Shown here in pieces: positions 45,498 through 56,925 of a stretch of 64,000 bases of DNA (the stretch's first letter is position 1; every line of letters begins with the position of its first letter). The stretch covers positions 10,526,632-10,590,631 of the forward strand of contig NC_087377.1 of NCBI RefSeq assembly GCF_963675165.1. The letters run 5' to 3'. The DNA is from Halichondria panicea. Its lineage: Eukaryota > Porifera > Demospongiae > Suberitida > Halichondriidae. The translations under genes and the position numbers were made by a program. A model generated the notes under the pieces. It did not search any database. It saw only the letters and a list, made by a program, of their open reading frames with translations, and was not told the origin of the DNA.

Positions 45498-47347
45498 TAG
45501 CCTCGAGACCAGTCTTTCATTATCTGAAAAGAACGCCTATTATTCTAGGTCAGCACAATAGCATTAACAGTGGATATTGTTGGACTTCAATCTCATTGTG
45601 TCTGTTTAGTACGTGCAGACTATACCAGCTGGTCAAGTTCCAATGTAGAACTCGTTTAGCTGAGTCAGCGAGTGATTAGGCTTGATGATTGCGGTAACAG
45701 CAAACTGACACAACAAGACAATGAATAACTCATTGCCTTTCCTGCTAGCTGCGGTTACAACAGCTAGTATCTGTGACGTAGGTCTGGAGGAATGCCTTTT
45801 GTGTGTATTGGGTGGTGATAAAACAGGGAATAAGGAAATGAGAAATGAGAAACAAAAAATAGGAAATGAGGAAACAAGAAATAGGTTATGATCGTCAATG
45901 ATTATGACATTTTTATAATATTATAGATACGCAAAAGTAATGAACTGATATCAGCCAAGAAGCTAGTATAGGTGACTAAGTGTTTAGAATTAGTTGAGTC
46001 AAGTATATATAGTAGCTAGCACTGAAAAGTTTCATCGGCACCTCCACACAGTCTTTGTCGATACATTGTAGGAATTAAGTTACCATCACTTCAGATGACA
46101 CAGTGAGCTTTCTTTCATTAAAGTAGTATCAGCCTTCACTATAGGCATTGCTTGTGTATGGTAGTGGGAATTGCTTTCTTCACCCAGAAACTGAACCCTG
46201 TACGTAGCGAGATCAGATACCAGACCGTGTACTACCAAACCATGTCATTACTTCCTGCAGCTTTACGACAGGACTGGCAGACTAGAAATTGCTTGGTTTG
46301 ACAAACAGTATTGGAAGTTTCTTTGCTGCTACATGTAGATGTTGACATTGAGTCCAGTCAATTGACTATCACTTGCTCACCAGATTGTGAAAAATCGGTA
46401 AATGTATTGCCAGTATAGAGAAGTTAAGGTAGAGGGTATCACACCGTGTACCAGTTAGTATGCATGCCTGTATAATGCCATGATGGCAGAAGAGCCGACC
46501 AGTAGCTAAGTATAATTTATGCAAGCTTGTCTTCAAACTTGCTCAGAATTATTCTTGTTTCTCATTTCTGTTCTCATTTCTGTTCTCATTTCCTTATTTC
46601 CTATTTCTTATTCCTCATTTCCTCATTTCTTGTTTCTTATTTCCTCATTTCCTATTTCTTATTTCCTCATTTCTTGTTTCCTTCCCTCATTCCCTGTTTT
46701 ATCACCACCCCAGTCTATTGGAGTTGCGTACTCTTCCTAATGAACTCTTGGTCTATACCAGTGGCAGATCCAGAGGGGGTTCTTTTGGTTCAATTGAACC
46801 CCCTTTGAGAAAGAAATGAGTGGGAGGCTCAAGCAACTAGTTAGCAAGTTGTTCCTTTCTTACTAGCTTTCACATGCACTTCTCACTTACCTTTAGTCCT
46901 TGTTAGTCCTATAAAGCTTTGTCTGTGTAGTTTCAGTGACTATGAAGGCTAAAAACTCTCCAGCGTAGTGCATGCAGATTGCTTATGAAAAGTGATGACC
47001 TTTTTTAGGAAAAAATTCGGTGTGTTAATGCGCATGCTCACTGTTTCGAAGAAGTGACTACCTTTTTTTAGGTAAAATAACAGTCCTTGCACTCGCTCAG
47101 AGCCCTGGAACCCCTCTTTCAAGAATTCTAGATCCACCACTGTATACTATATAGCTAGCTGCACGTTGCAGTAAGCATCACAATGATATTCACGGGTAGT
47201 TATGGTTGTTGCGAGCAATTATCAGTCCAGGACCAATTAAAATGCAATTAGACAAGTTCTATACATTGGAACTAGCCTTGATTCAAGGCCGACATTGGAA
47301 CTTGACCAGGCGTTCTTTCAGATAACAAACGGCTGGTCTCGAGGCTA
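45498..47347. mobile_element. TAGNCTCG transposon, 1850 bp, with internal insertions
   Basis: Ends TAGCCTCGAGACCAGTC...GGCTGGTCTCGAGGCTA, with arms similar to the 296-bp MITE at 13235-13530, flanked by identical 9-mers ACTTCTCTA. Inside are an inverted pair (TTGGGTGGTGATAAAACAGG at ~45810 and its complement at ~46697, with complementary GAAATGAGAAA/TTTCTCATTTC tracts) and a hAT-like MITE at 46759-47142. No transposase seen. Confidence 0.92.
46759..47142. mobile_element. hAT-like MITE nested in the 45498-47347 element
   Basis: Ends CAGTGGCAGATCCAGAGGGG and CTAGATCCACCACTG, characteristic of hAT elements. The flanks share only TATAC of an expected 8-bp duplication. No transposase. Confidence 0.75.
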
Positions 47348-47691
47348 ACTTCTCTAAGACTGTGATCATGCATGTACCACTAAAAGTTTTAGCATGCCTC
47401 TTGAGTTTACTCTGGTTTTGCTAGGATTAGATAATTATATCACTCTTCTGGTTTCTTTATAATCATGTCACCAGCCGAGAGTTTGCACTCTAGTGCTGGT
47501 GCTCTAGAGCCTCTATAATAATAACTCAAGCCTCAAGGAAAAAGATTTAGTTTTTACTATGCCCTTGTCTCGACTCCAGACTTGCAATTGATCGTAATAA
47601 GTGAGTCTGCAATAGTTTGGGGGCCAGACCTAATAGCTCGGGGGCAAAATCAAGTAAAGCTAGGATTTAATAGGTCTGGAGCAGAGGAGGT

Positions 47692-48102
47692 TGGTCATGA
47701 TTTAAACCGCGGTGAAAAGTGCTATGCAAACCCATGTTTGGCCTCTCCTCCAACCGTCTTCAACCCGCTGAGTCAGCACTTTTGTCTCCTTGCATTCCTG
47801 AGCATTTATCCTCTCTTGTATTACATCTCTTGCTAGTTTATGAATTGTAGTAGTGTAAGCCTATCATTGAAGACAGGAGTCAAAGAATCAAGGAAAGTAC
47901 TATTAGTTTCTGGCTCATTGATTCGGGTATGACTCGTTTTTTAGTGTGACTGGGTATTGTTAGCATCATCTGCTACTAGTATAGAGTGTTACAATCGTTT
48001 AATTGCAGCCGTCTGGCTTTAGCTATAGGACAGCAACTTTTCATGCTTTCCTCTTCTCCGTGCACACACATTCCTCCGTTGAAATGTGAACAACCTCCTC
48101 TG
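47692..48102. mobile_element. CAGAGGAGG-ended MITE, 411 bp
   Basis: Same family and interior (AAACCGCGGT, AACCCGCTGAGTCAGCACTT) as 20817-21132. Flanks GGTCTGGAG and GGCCTGGAG match at 8 of 9. Confidence 0.88.
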
Positions 48103-48128
48103 GGCCTGGAGACTCTTGCAGCATTTCC

Positions 48129-48261
48129 CAGAGGAGATCCGATATGCGTGCACGAATCATTACAAGTTCAGTGCATTGTGGCAGGACGTTATCATGTGAC
48201 TGCAATGACCTCAATGCACTGAACTTGTAGTGTTTCGTGCACGCATGTCGAACCTCCTCTG
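48129..48261. mobile_element. CAGAGGAG-ended hairpin MITE, 133 bp
   Basis: Starts CAGAGGAGATCCGATATGCG and ends CGAACCTCCTCTG. Arms carry GTGCACGAA and CAAGTTCAGTGCATTG. Flanks AGCATTTCC and AGCAATTCC match at 8 of 9. Confidence 0.85.
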
Positions 48262-48501
48262 AGCAATTCCGTGTGCTCTAGCGGAATGTGCATGGCCAGA
48301 GCCAATGAAATGCATATCCTATGTCATATGATTTTTAACCCAATGAAATGCGAGTATTGCCTCTGTGGAATTTGGATTACAGCCAATGGAATTTGGATAC
48401 AGCCGGAGTATTGCTACATCTACTCCTTCTTTATAACGTCTAATATCACAAGTCTCTACATTCCAAGAGCACACGGAAGTGCTGCAAGAGTCTCCAGACC
48501 T

Positions 48502-49384
48502 CTTTCTCCTCTTCCCCCTCCCCCCTCTGAAAAAAGGTCTGGCCCGCAGACTACATCTGCAATACGTAGGCATCCTGTGGCTTTGTTGCCTGTCAGGCTC
48601 CGCCCATCTACTGACTGCCCACGTTCATTTTCACTGTGCCACCGTCAGCGAGGCAGGCTCTCTCCTTTTTCTTAACAACGGTTAGTTCTCTCTTTCTTGT
48701 TCCTCCAACTTCCCATATTTTATCTTATTGACCTGTGACAAAACGGAAAAAGGAGAGGCTGCGAAGGAGGCTACTGCTGACGTGACATTATAGATACAGG
48801 AAAAGAAACAGGAAAGAGAGGGATTGGCAACAAAAGTGCCTCGAATAGCCATCCGTGTTTCCCTGTGGTTTAATCGAGGCCGCCTAATTCAACGTTAGAA
48901 AAATGGCCAAAGACACAAAAAAGAGACAAACGATTGTTTTACTGTCAGTATAAGAATTTTACTGCTTAACTGTTTTATTACAGGGTACACTACATAGTTA
49001 AGCAGTTCTAGCTATATTATAGTAGTAGGAGGTACATAGCGTCGCATGTACCTCGCGTCGCATGTACCTCTAGCTACTTCACAACAATCGAAATTATGTT
49101 TTTGTCGTATCTAAATGATGCCTACAAGCAAGTCGAATAGAAGTGTTTGGGGGGCTTGGAAAGGTCTGTATTTACTGTAAAAGGTTAATTATTGTTCTAC
49201 CGCGTTAGGTGGGAAACACAGATGCATGGCTCATCAAGTTCTGTATTGATTTTATGTGTAGCTTATGAGTGCACGTGATTCGTTGCCAATCTCTCTCTTT
49301 CCTGTTACAGTATCTATATGCATGGTGACATGCAGCTATATATTTTAGACTTGAACTTTTGGCATACATTATTTTTAACAACAA
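48502..49384. repeat. intergenic, inverted repeats, no gene
   Basis: Contains a pair of inverted segments, 48795-48830 (CAGGAAAGAGAGGGATTGGC) and 49284-49312 (GCCAATCTCTCTCTTTCCTG), likely the ends of a ~520-bp fold-back element, and a 16-bp direct repeat of GCGTCGCATGTACCTC (49040-49070). No coding exon recognised. Confidence 0.5.
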
Positions 49385-49816
49385 TCATGGGGTCGATCAT
49401 TACCCACTCTTTTAGTTCTGGATTCTGCCTGCATGCAGCAAAATTAATTATAATGCATCATGATAATTATAATGTTTGTGCTATTAGTAGCTTTATGTTA
49501 TGTAGCTTGGCACCTCCACAGAGGCATCAGCACCCGCGGTGTTTTCATTATAATTATTGGCCCTCCTACATTATTTATAATTATGCCACAATTATACTGG
49601 CATGCACTGCTATTCCTTTGATCTCAGATGTCAAAAGGCAACAAATATGCATCGTATAGCGTGTATATTTCGAGTGTATAACTGTTTGTGGTTTTTCCCT
49701 GATTAAGCATGTATATGTATATACTGCGAACATTTTATACCCACGAATTTAATGTCGCATGCATGCTGCAGAAAGGCTCCTATTCAAACCACAAAAACCT
49801 TTCTTAACGGTCATTC

Positions 49817-50863
49817 CTAACTGCTATACGGTATGTAGGTGTATATACTGTATATATATGCATGCTTACCAGTTTTCTGTCGGGCTTTGCATTTCTTGCA
49901 TTTAAAGGCAATGAATAGAGTTACTGGAACTACTGTGCTTAGAATTCCAAGAGAAGATCCAATCCCTCCAATAACGACATCTGTATTAAAAGTATTATAG
50001 TGCGTGGCAATAATTGTATAGTTTCTTACAATTATATAGATCAATTTCTCCGTCTGGTCCTAGATTCACTGTATTGCATTGTGTGCTGTATTTATTGTGT
50101 TCTCCTTTACTCTCAAGCCTTAATCCAGTGTTTCCTACAAAACATATCAAGGTGCATGGTATTTGTCTTTAATTAGTGAAAAATATGGCGAGGGAAACAC
50201 TGCATGAAACTAATAATTCAAAGCGATCAATAAAAATTTAGAGAGTTCTAAGTAGATATCTTTACCTGTGAAGGATATCGATAATTCAGGTGAATTTTGG
50301 GCCATGAATTGACTTTCAGTTCTGACATTAAGTCTTGTTGTTGGAGTGTAATCGATTATATCATTGTCTAAAACATACACAATTCCTATAGTACTGTACA
50401 TTGACCCAATAACACACTGAATGTTAGTGAGATTCATTGACGTGGCAACTTTAGTGATTTCCAAAGAAGAAAGTTGTGAATTAAAATGATATGGTGGCGG
50501 TAAGTATGAGTGTGGATATATTACACTATCAATAATCCACGAAGGTGCATCATGCCTTTCTTCTTGGCAATCACAACCAAACCAAGCGGAGTCTCCAGAA
50601 AGCACATGTATGTTAGTAGGCTGCGATCTAAATGTACATGATCCTGCAAAATAGCAGCAACACAATCAGTGTACACATAGAGAGACACCTTTTACTTTAT
50701 CACTCCATGCATGTTATTCACATGCAGCTGTAGCTAATGTTATAATTATCTCTTAATCATACATCGTGTCGTATTCCTTACTGAAAACATTTTGCTTACC
50801 TTTTACTCCACATAGACATAATATGTGTGATAGTAACAGCAAAGCGTAAGTGACTCTCATCAT
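49817..50863 (-). CDS. single-Ig-domain transmembrane protein
   Basis: Four exons: 50800-50863, 50266-50643, 50030-50134, 49817-49980; phase 1 introns; 711 nt, 236 residues. Signal peptide (VTYALLLLSHILCLCG). Ig-like domain in exon 2 (SAWFGCDC, PSWIIDSVI, SSLEITKV, NIQCVIG). Exon 3 is a 35-residue spacer with one cysteine. Membrane helix (IGSSLGILSTVVPVTLFIAF), then KCKKCKARQK. The tail ends in a tyrosine-rich stretch (HAYIYSIYTYIPYSS) read from a TATATA simple repeat. A GT..AG pair at 49848-49869 would make a 22-nt intron, which is too short, so I read through it. Another tail exon further left cannot be excluded. A TATA box lies at 50929-50934. Probably a small surface receptor of the local family. 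Confidence 0.78.
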
Positions 50864-50888
50864 AAAGACCAACCACGCTAACGATATT

Positions 50889-51735
50889 TATATTTTAGTT
50901 ATATGGAGCTGTTGTAGGACCAAACAGTTTTATAGGCTGCAGTGTTATTTAGCTCGAGTTTCAGAGGCTATAATAATACACACTCTTGGTGGTGCATTTG
51001 TTTACCAAACTATTATAATTGCACAATAATTGCAAATTGAATGTGTCAAGATCAAATAAAATAACATGCATGAATGCTGAATCGAGGAGAAATATAGTTC
51101 AGCTTGTAATCCATAATTATTGGCTATTGCATCCAGTTGTTATAGTTAACGTATTATAGTTGCCACGAGGCAAATTATAGTACTTCAGTTCTATAGTTGT
51201 ATAATTATAAATATTCTGTACTGTGATAAGCGTACAAGTGCATGAGGTATATATATAGGATTGAGAGCAAAGGTCACCGTTAGAGTGCCCTTTGTATACT
51301 TGTTCTGCATGTGACTTCTGTCCTCATACAATCTTGACACTGCCTTGTTTACACATGATACAAAATTATACTGCAGTGCAAACTGAACTTTTGTTTATAT
51401 ATAATTATTCATTTTCTCCCAAAAGCTGTCGCTTATACTTTGCTTGTTTCCTTTAGGGACATTATAAGTTTTGTTCAATAACAATTATAATGAATTAATC
51501 ATGCACTTATAGACTAAGTTTATAAACTATTTCCGCATTAGTTACTGGGTTATTTATCTATGTTGATAACAACAGGCAGTGCAGATACAGTAACTATACT
51601 CTGACGCACGCAATGACAACAGCGAGCAATGATAAACTTCATTGGTACTGACATGAAACCATCAGGAGTGCACTCCTGATCCCATCCATAACAACTAATC
51701 ATTTTCCAGTTTCTACACGTGTCTGTTCGATACAT
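50889..51735 (+). repeat. inverted segmental repeat, left arm (promoter region)
   Basis: Matches 56030-56462 in reverse complement: the TATA segment, then AATCGAGGAGAAATATAGTTC, then CCATCAGGAGTGCACTCCTG. The left arm holds about 400 bp (51205-51595) missing from the right arm. Confidence 0.85.
50929..50934 (-). promoter_or_regulatory. TATA box of the 49817-50863 gene
   Basis: TATAAA on the minus strand, 66 bases before the ATG, which allows a start of transcription near 50900. The surrounding ~75 bp are copied, inverted, at 56390-56462. Confidence 0.6.
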
Positions 51736-53394
51736 AACTTTTCTGATAGAGCTATGTACGCCGGTATACTGCCGTGTATATGCATGTAAACTGCTGAAGA
51801 GTTACATAAAGAAAAGGTTTTCCATGAAGGTTTAAATCACTTTGTACTATCTGTGTGAGGGACTGGAGATTTAGAGTACTTAGACAGTTAAGAGAACGTT
51901 GACAATATTCACTTTTCACAGTCGATAGCACAAATCAAAATACCAAAAGGCTAAAAACATGTTAAGACCAGGCTAGGCCCTGATAAATTATGCATTTTCA
52001 CCCATTATTCTATTTTTTATCTTGAAAAATCTGCCTCATAAAAAATCCGCCGTAAAAATCTGGCCAAAAAATGCGACATAATAATTATAGACAAAATTAA
52101 GACATAAACACAGCACACAACTGACACATGACATAATTATGATTCTCAGTGTTATGTTGCTGAACTGATCCATAATATTCACCTTGAGCATTTTTTTGCT
52201 TACTGACTTGAACTAATCACCTTCAATCATTTTTTGCCATGAAAACGTTGTTACTTTACCAAAAATAGACATTGATACCTATTATTTATTAGGTAATCGT
52301 AAATTTGTTTTTGATTCCACAAGTGGCCCACTTGTGTGTACTGCAGTCCATTGAGATCAATGAAAATCATACTAAAAACGATTGATTGCAACTCCAACTT
52401 TGGGGGTTTTATTGTTTAGTTATTGTCCTTACATAATTACTATGTGACTCTCAGCATATCCCCTACAGAATAAACGGTAGGTTGTGTCTGATGAGCGATT
52501 TTTTTGTCTGTTCTTACCGTTTATCAGACACTAGCACATTTTCAGCTCTTGAAGACTTAGTAGTTGATATTTATCAATTCTTTTTTGCATACATTCATAG
52601 TAACACATGCTTGATCAGATGGTGCAAAAGAAAATTTTTTATCACTGCTTATTTCCTTAGAATGAGTATCTGAACATGCATTGTGTCTGAATATAGATGC
52701 CTTACTCTAGATGCAAACGGAAGTGTAAACCAATTAAGCACGTGAAAAATGCTGCAAATCTGATGGGCGCCACTATAGCGGTGCTAGAACAAATCCCAGA
52801 TAGGCTTGCAACCTGACCTCCCATCAGGGATGGTCAGGCTACGCCCAACTATAGCACCTCACGAATACCTTAGTTAGCTATAACCCACAGAAGGACTTTA
52901 AACAAAAATCGAGGCTCTGATTTACATGAAGTATGGTGCTGTTTGGATAGAGGGATAAAACAAACTCACGACTAGTCAGATACAAATTAAAATCTGCTGG
53001 TGTGCTGATGCCTGGGTGGATGTACATGTCATGCTTGAAAAATCTATAGAGATCTGCCCTGCTGAATCAGCTTTTAAATAAACAGTAGGTTTGGTATCTG
53101 ACACATGCAATTGTTTATGGTATAATTATTTCATTTCAGCCTTCTTATGAAAAACTCTTGCATGAATCACGATGCCTTAATTTTTGTGGCATAGAGGCAA
53201 TGAGCATAGTTCACACATGAATGCACAACAGAAAACATGCAGCATATCCACGAGTGCAATTGGTAAGAAATGGGCCTAAACGTCGGTCATGTATAGCTTA
53301 ATTGTAGGCGGTGTATCCAACACACTAATTTATTCATCTGTTATATATAGTAAGACCACACGAATAAATTCTTTTTCACAAAATGGAAACTTTA
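51736..53394. other. intergenic with one transposon fragment
   Basis: Holds the transposon end at 51976 and a short inverted pair (GTGTCTGAT at 52484, ATCAGACAC at 52532). No exon recognised; frames are short and featureless. Confidence 0.4.
51976..52290. mobile_element. fragment of the GGCCCTGATAAATTATGC transposon
   Basis: Left end GGCCCTGATAAATTATGC preceded by TA, with CTCATAAAAAATCCG and TACCTATTATT blocks as in 15068-16190. The right end is not found. Truncated copy. Confidence 0.6.
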
Positions 53395-55547
53395 GAAACT
53401 CACCATTGGCGTACTCTTTGATAGGGTGCTCTCATTTGAGTTGTTAGGTCAATAGATGCTTCTCATGCAGACACGACAGATCAGACATCGTTACGGTCAC
53501 TACTCAAGCTGGTCTGTAGACACAGGTGCTGTCTATTGTTCCCACCAGGGGGACTGTAGTTGTGGGGCATGGACTTGCTACTCGAGTGAAAGTCACTAAT
53601 CTTGATAGTTAAGTTATCATTATGCATGTCCACGACTGTGTCGAGATTAGAGCCACTGACACTGTTTTGAGTGTAATTCAGTTTTGTTATGGAGGAAGAG
53701 AGAAAGTTGGAGTAGAGGGGAGAAGAGATGCCTTCTCTCGTCATCAAGGGGGTTAGTGGGGGAGAGCGTACGAACAAGCCGGCTCTACGAAGCAGGTTAG
53801 AACTGTAGAAATGAGTCAATGCATCTACTTAATCCATGCTGCTTTCCATGGCCAAGTCAAGTGAAGATGGTCGTATTCCACGAGCAGTGATAGCTGCATG
53901 TACATGTGTGTATACATGTGTGGTAGGGGGAGATTAAAAGCTTAGCTGGAGTTTGGTAGCACTATATAGGCATGCACTCTTGTAACATTGATCCATAATT
54001 ATTTACTATATACACAATAGCATAAACCAGACTAGGAAATGCATATGGGACTATTTTCAATTTAATGGCTATAACGAAAATTTAGCTCATTTTGTAGTAA
54101 AGCATCAAGCACCAACTGCGGTGAGGTATAATATACGATTGAGCAAAAACAGAAGCCTGTCTCCGTTCAGTCTCGATTGTATAAACTGATTAAATCTCTA
54201 AAGAAAACCAATTAGAACTATAGGTATAAGCAATCACTTTTGGGAGAGAGTGGAAAGTCAAAACTGTACACACACTCACCAATTTTCCTTCCTTCTTCCT
54301 ACAAACTGCTATGATCACTGCCAACAAGCAGCATTCCTCCCACCACTGCGGCAATGATCACAGAGATGATAATTATGCTCTATGAGAAAACACAACATAA
54401 TTTCTATACACATACAAGTTTCAAAAGAACAAAAATGTTATAGAAGAAACTTATAAAAATGTTATGGTGAGAGAAAAGGTGTGCATAGTGTTGACAAATG
54501 CACTGTATTTTAATCGAACTCACGATACTCAATTACATTATTACATTATTAAAGAAGGACGATACCCTTTATGGTAGATTCTACTGCAAGAGGCAGTACG
54601 TAACTTTATGGACTAACCCATAATTACTCAGTGGGTTCTGACAACCACTAACCTGATAAAGAAGTAGCCAAAGTCGCATGTATGGTGGTTGTCCAATAAT
54701 TGATGAGCAGTGCCTGACTGTGTACTCCGTATCAGGATTAAGATTTGTTATAGTTAGCTCCCCGTCTGGCACTTCCACTGACAAGATGATGAAGGGGTCT
54801 CCATTTCGCAGAACCTGGGGAATGTGATTAGAACTAAACCGGTAAAGATCCTTAATTTCCTATTAAGTTGACTTTAGTGTGTCTGTCTTTTATCAACCGA
54901 TGTTGAGGCATTGTCTACGTGAATTCATAACGTTATCACATCTTTAGTGCCTATCGTAAAATTAAACCCCAAGAATTGCATTCCAAAATGGTAAAACTCT
55001 AAGATTTGTCATCAAATCACTCGCTCCCTCCAAAAAAAGGCCGAAAGTCTTCATACCGCCACATCTCTACTACTAAAGCTAGAAGCTGCGGAGCAATGTC
55101 TATATACTTAATAAGATACCCACATTGAGTGAACAGTATAAATTACATTGGTATAGAGATTGTAACAACAATATCAAATTTTAAGTGGTTGCATGCATTT
55201 CACCCTCTCACCTTTGTTCTCAATTATCCCCACTTCGCTAAACGGTCCATCTCCCAGCTCACTCCTCCCAACCACTCTAACCTCTGCACTCTTCTCCAGT
55301 CCAGCTAGCTTCAACACAACACTGTATTCAGTATCAACACCACTGGTATCATTCCCCTCCATGGAGATAATAAAGTTAGAGTCATTGCTAGCGATAACAA
55401 GTTGTCCAGGTGAGGTGAGGACAGCAGATTGAGTATAGTTGATGATGAAATGTGTTATGGGACTTGAGCCTTTCTTGATAGAGAAGCTGAGAGTGTGGTA
55501 GCCACTGGACTGAGTTACTGTCAGTAAAGATGGCGGACTGGGAAGGG
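53395..55547 (-). pseudogene. FN3-domain receptor, probably decayed
   Basis: Pieces in order on the minus strand: 55212-55547, an intact FN3 exon (112 codons, phase 1: LPSPPSLLTVTQSSGYHTL, SPITHFIINYTQ, SEVGIIE); 54653-54814, the second half of another FN3 domain (GELTITNLNPDTEYTVRHCS) with acceptor and donor but phase 0, which does not join the previous exon; 54280-54379, a membrane exon (SIIIISVIIAAVVGGMLLV) in which a lost base pair or two brings in TAG before the basic RKKEGK; and 53481-53800, an open 112-codon tail-like frame with no tyrosine motifs I trust. No start exon was found. A degraded second copy of the 54470-54830 block lies at 55567-55860. Related to the relic at 18765-19465. 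Confidence 0.55.
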
Positions 55548-55566
55548 CTGGAGAGAGAGGTGTGCA

Positions 55567-55900
55567 TAGTGCTGACATATGAACTGTATTTTATTCAGTC
55601 TCATTCACGGTACTCAATTACATCACCAAAGGAAATGTTAAAGGATGATATCCTTTTATGATAGATTCTGCTACAAGAGGGAGTTTAAAGTAACTTCATG
55701 GACTAACCCATAATTATAGTAAAGCACTCAGTGGGTTCTGGCGACCAAAGTCTCGATCTTGCATGCATGGTGGTTGATATCCGATACTCATAGCATTGAT
55801 GAGTAGTGCACTGACTGCGCGCGCGTACTCCGTGATAAGTAGGTTTGCACGGAAACGTGGATAGAACTAAACGGGTAAAGATCCTTAACTTCTCTATTAT
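55567..55900 (-). pseudogene. degraded tandem copy of FN3-gene sequence
   Basis: Matches 54470-54830 (GTGTGCATAGTG.TGACA, ACTCAATTACAT, GATAGATTCTGCTACAAGAGG-like, GGACTAACCCATAATTA) but lacks a readable FN3 frame. Confidence 0.6.
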
Positions 55901-56029
55901 AAAATGACCACATTCTTTTAGTCAGTCAAATCGACAAATGGTAAAGATCATTAACTCCTCTAATAGAAAATGGTTGTGTTATTGTTGATCTGTTATACAA
56001 ATCACCAAGTTTACAGACTTCAACAAGTC

Positions 56030-56462
56030 GAACAGACACGTGTAGAAACTGGAAAATGATTAGTTGTTATGGATGGGATCAGGAGTGCACTCCTGATGGT
56101 TTCATGTCAGATTCGTTAATACCAATGAAGTTTGTCATTGCTCGCTGTTGTCATTGCGTACAACTATAGAAGTACTATAATTTGCCTCGTGGCAACTATA
56201 ATACATTAACTATAACAACTGGATGCAATAGCCAATAATTATGGATTACAAGCTGAACTATATTTCTCCTCGATTCAGCATTCATGCATGTTATTTTATT
56301 TGATCTACACATTCAATTTGCAATTATTGTGCAATTATAATAGTTTAGTAAACAGATGCACCACCAAGAATGTGTATTATTATAGCCTCTGAAACTCGAG
56401 CTAAATAACACTGCAGCCTATAAAACTGTTTGGTCCTACAACAGCTCCATATAACTAAAATA
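56030..56462 (-). repeat. inverted segmental repeat, right arm (orphan promoter)
   Basis: Reverse-complement copy of 50889-51735 with the middle deleted. TATAAA now sits on the plus strand at 56419-56424 with the same leader sequence but no following signal-peptide exon. Confidence 0.85.
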
Positions 56463-56925
56463 TAACATTTGCTGTATCATTTGCGGACAAAAAATTCAGC
56501 ATGTCAATTTTGTGAACAGGAAAATGATCACAATTTTAAAAAAGTATTAGATATATCTACAATCAATCAATCTGTGCATGCATCAGTCTTTGCCAGCTGT
56601 CCTAAACTAGCCTAGACTGTCCCAGATTTAAATCTAGCACCCCTGTCCCTAAAAGAAACTGTTATTCACCTCAGATATCTCGGATTTTCAAGGTTGTTGC
56701 TCTTGAGCTGGGTTATTAAGCTCCAATAAAGGTTTAGCAAGCCTGAAAAGGCTTGGAACTACTGCTAAATAAGAGTAAATCCTCAGCTTTAAACAAGAAA
56801 ACTTCGATAAAACTAGTCTAGTGATGAGCTTAGTCAATCACAGTCTAATAAGTGGACTTAGATTTTGTTTTTTTACAATTTGGCAATGCCAGGATACAAT
56901 AAATAGCAAAAGCTAGTACCATTAT

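Larger units (their letters stand above)
47682..48501. repeat. palindrome whose left arm was hit by two MITEs
   Basis: Right arm 48465-48501 (AGAGCACACGGAAGTGCTGC, then AAGAGTCTCCAGACCT). The left arm is its complement in three pieces: 47682-47691 (AGGTCTGGAG), 48112-48128 (ACTCTTGCAGCATTTCC) and 48271-48279 (GTGTGCTCT). The gaps are exactly the two CAGAGGAGG-type elements with their 9-bp duplications. Confidence 0.85.

Noticed and set aside
46519-46808. Leu/Ser/Phe-rich hydrophobic frames resembling membrane proteins
   Set aside because: They translate a CTCATTTC-type simple repeat inside a transposon, and two frames read the same way.
48319-48685. Arg/Pro/Ser-rich frames on both strands
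   Set aside because: They lie across a palindrome and its CT-rich flank; no exon borders.
53481-53819. 112-residue minus frame as a stand-alone gene
   Set aside because: More likely the tail exon of the decayed FN3 receptor, since part of it (the CGAACAAGCC region) recurs beside the membrane-exon relic at 18765-19465.
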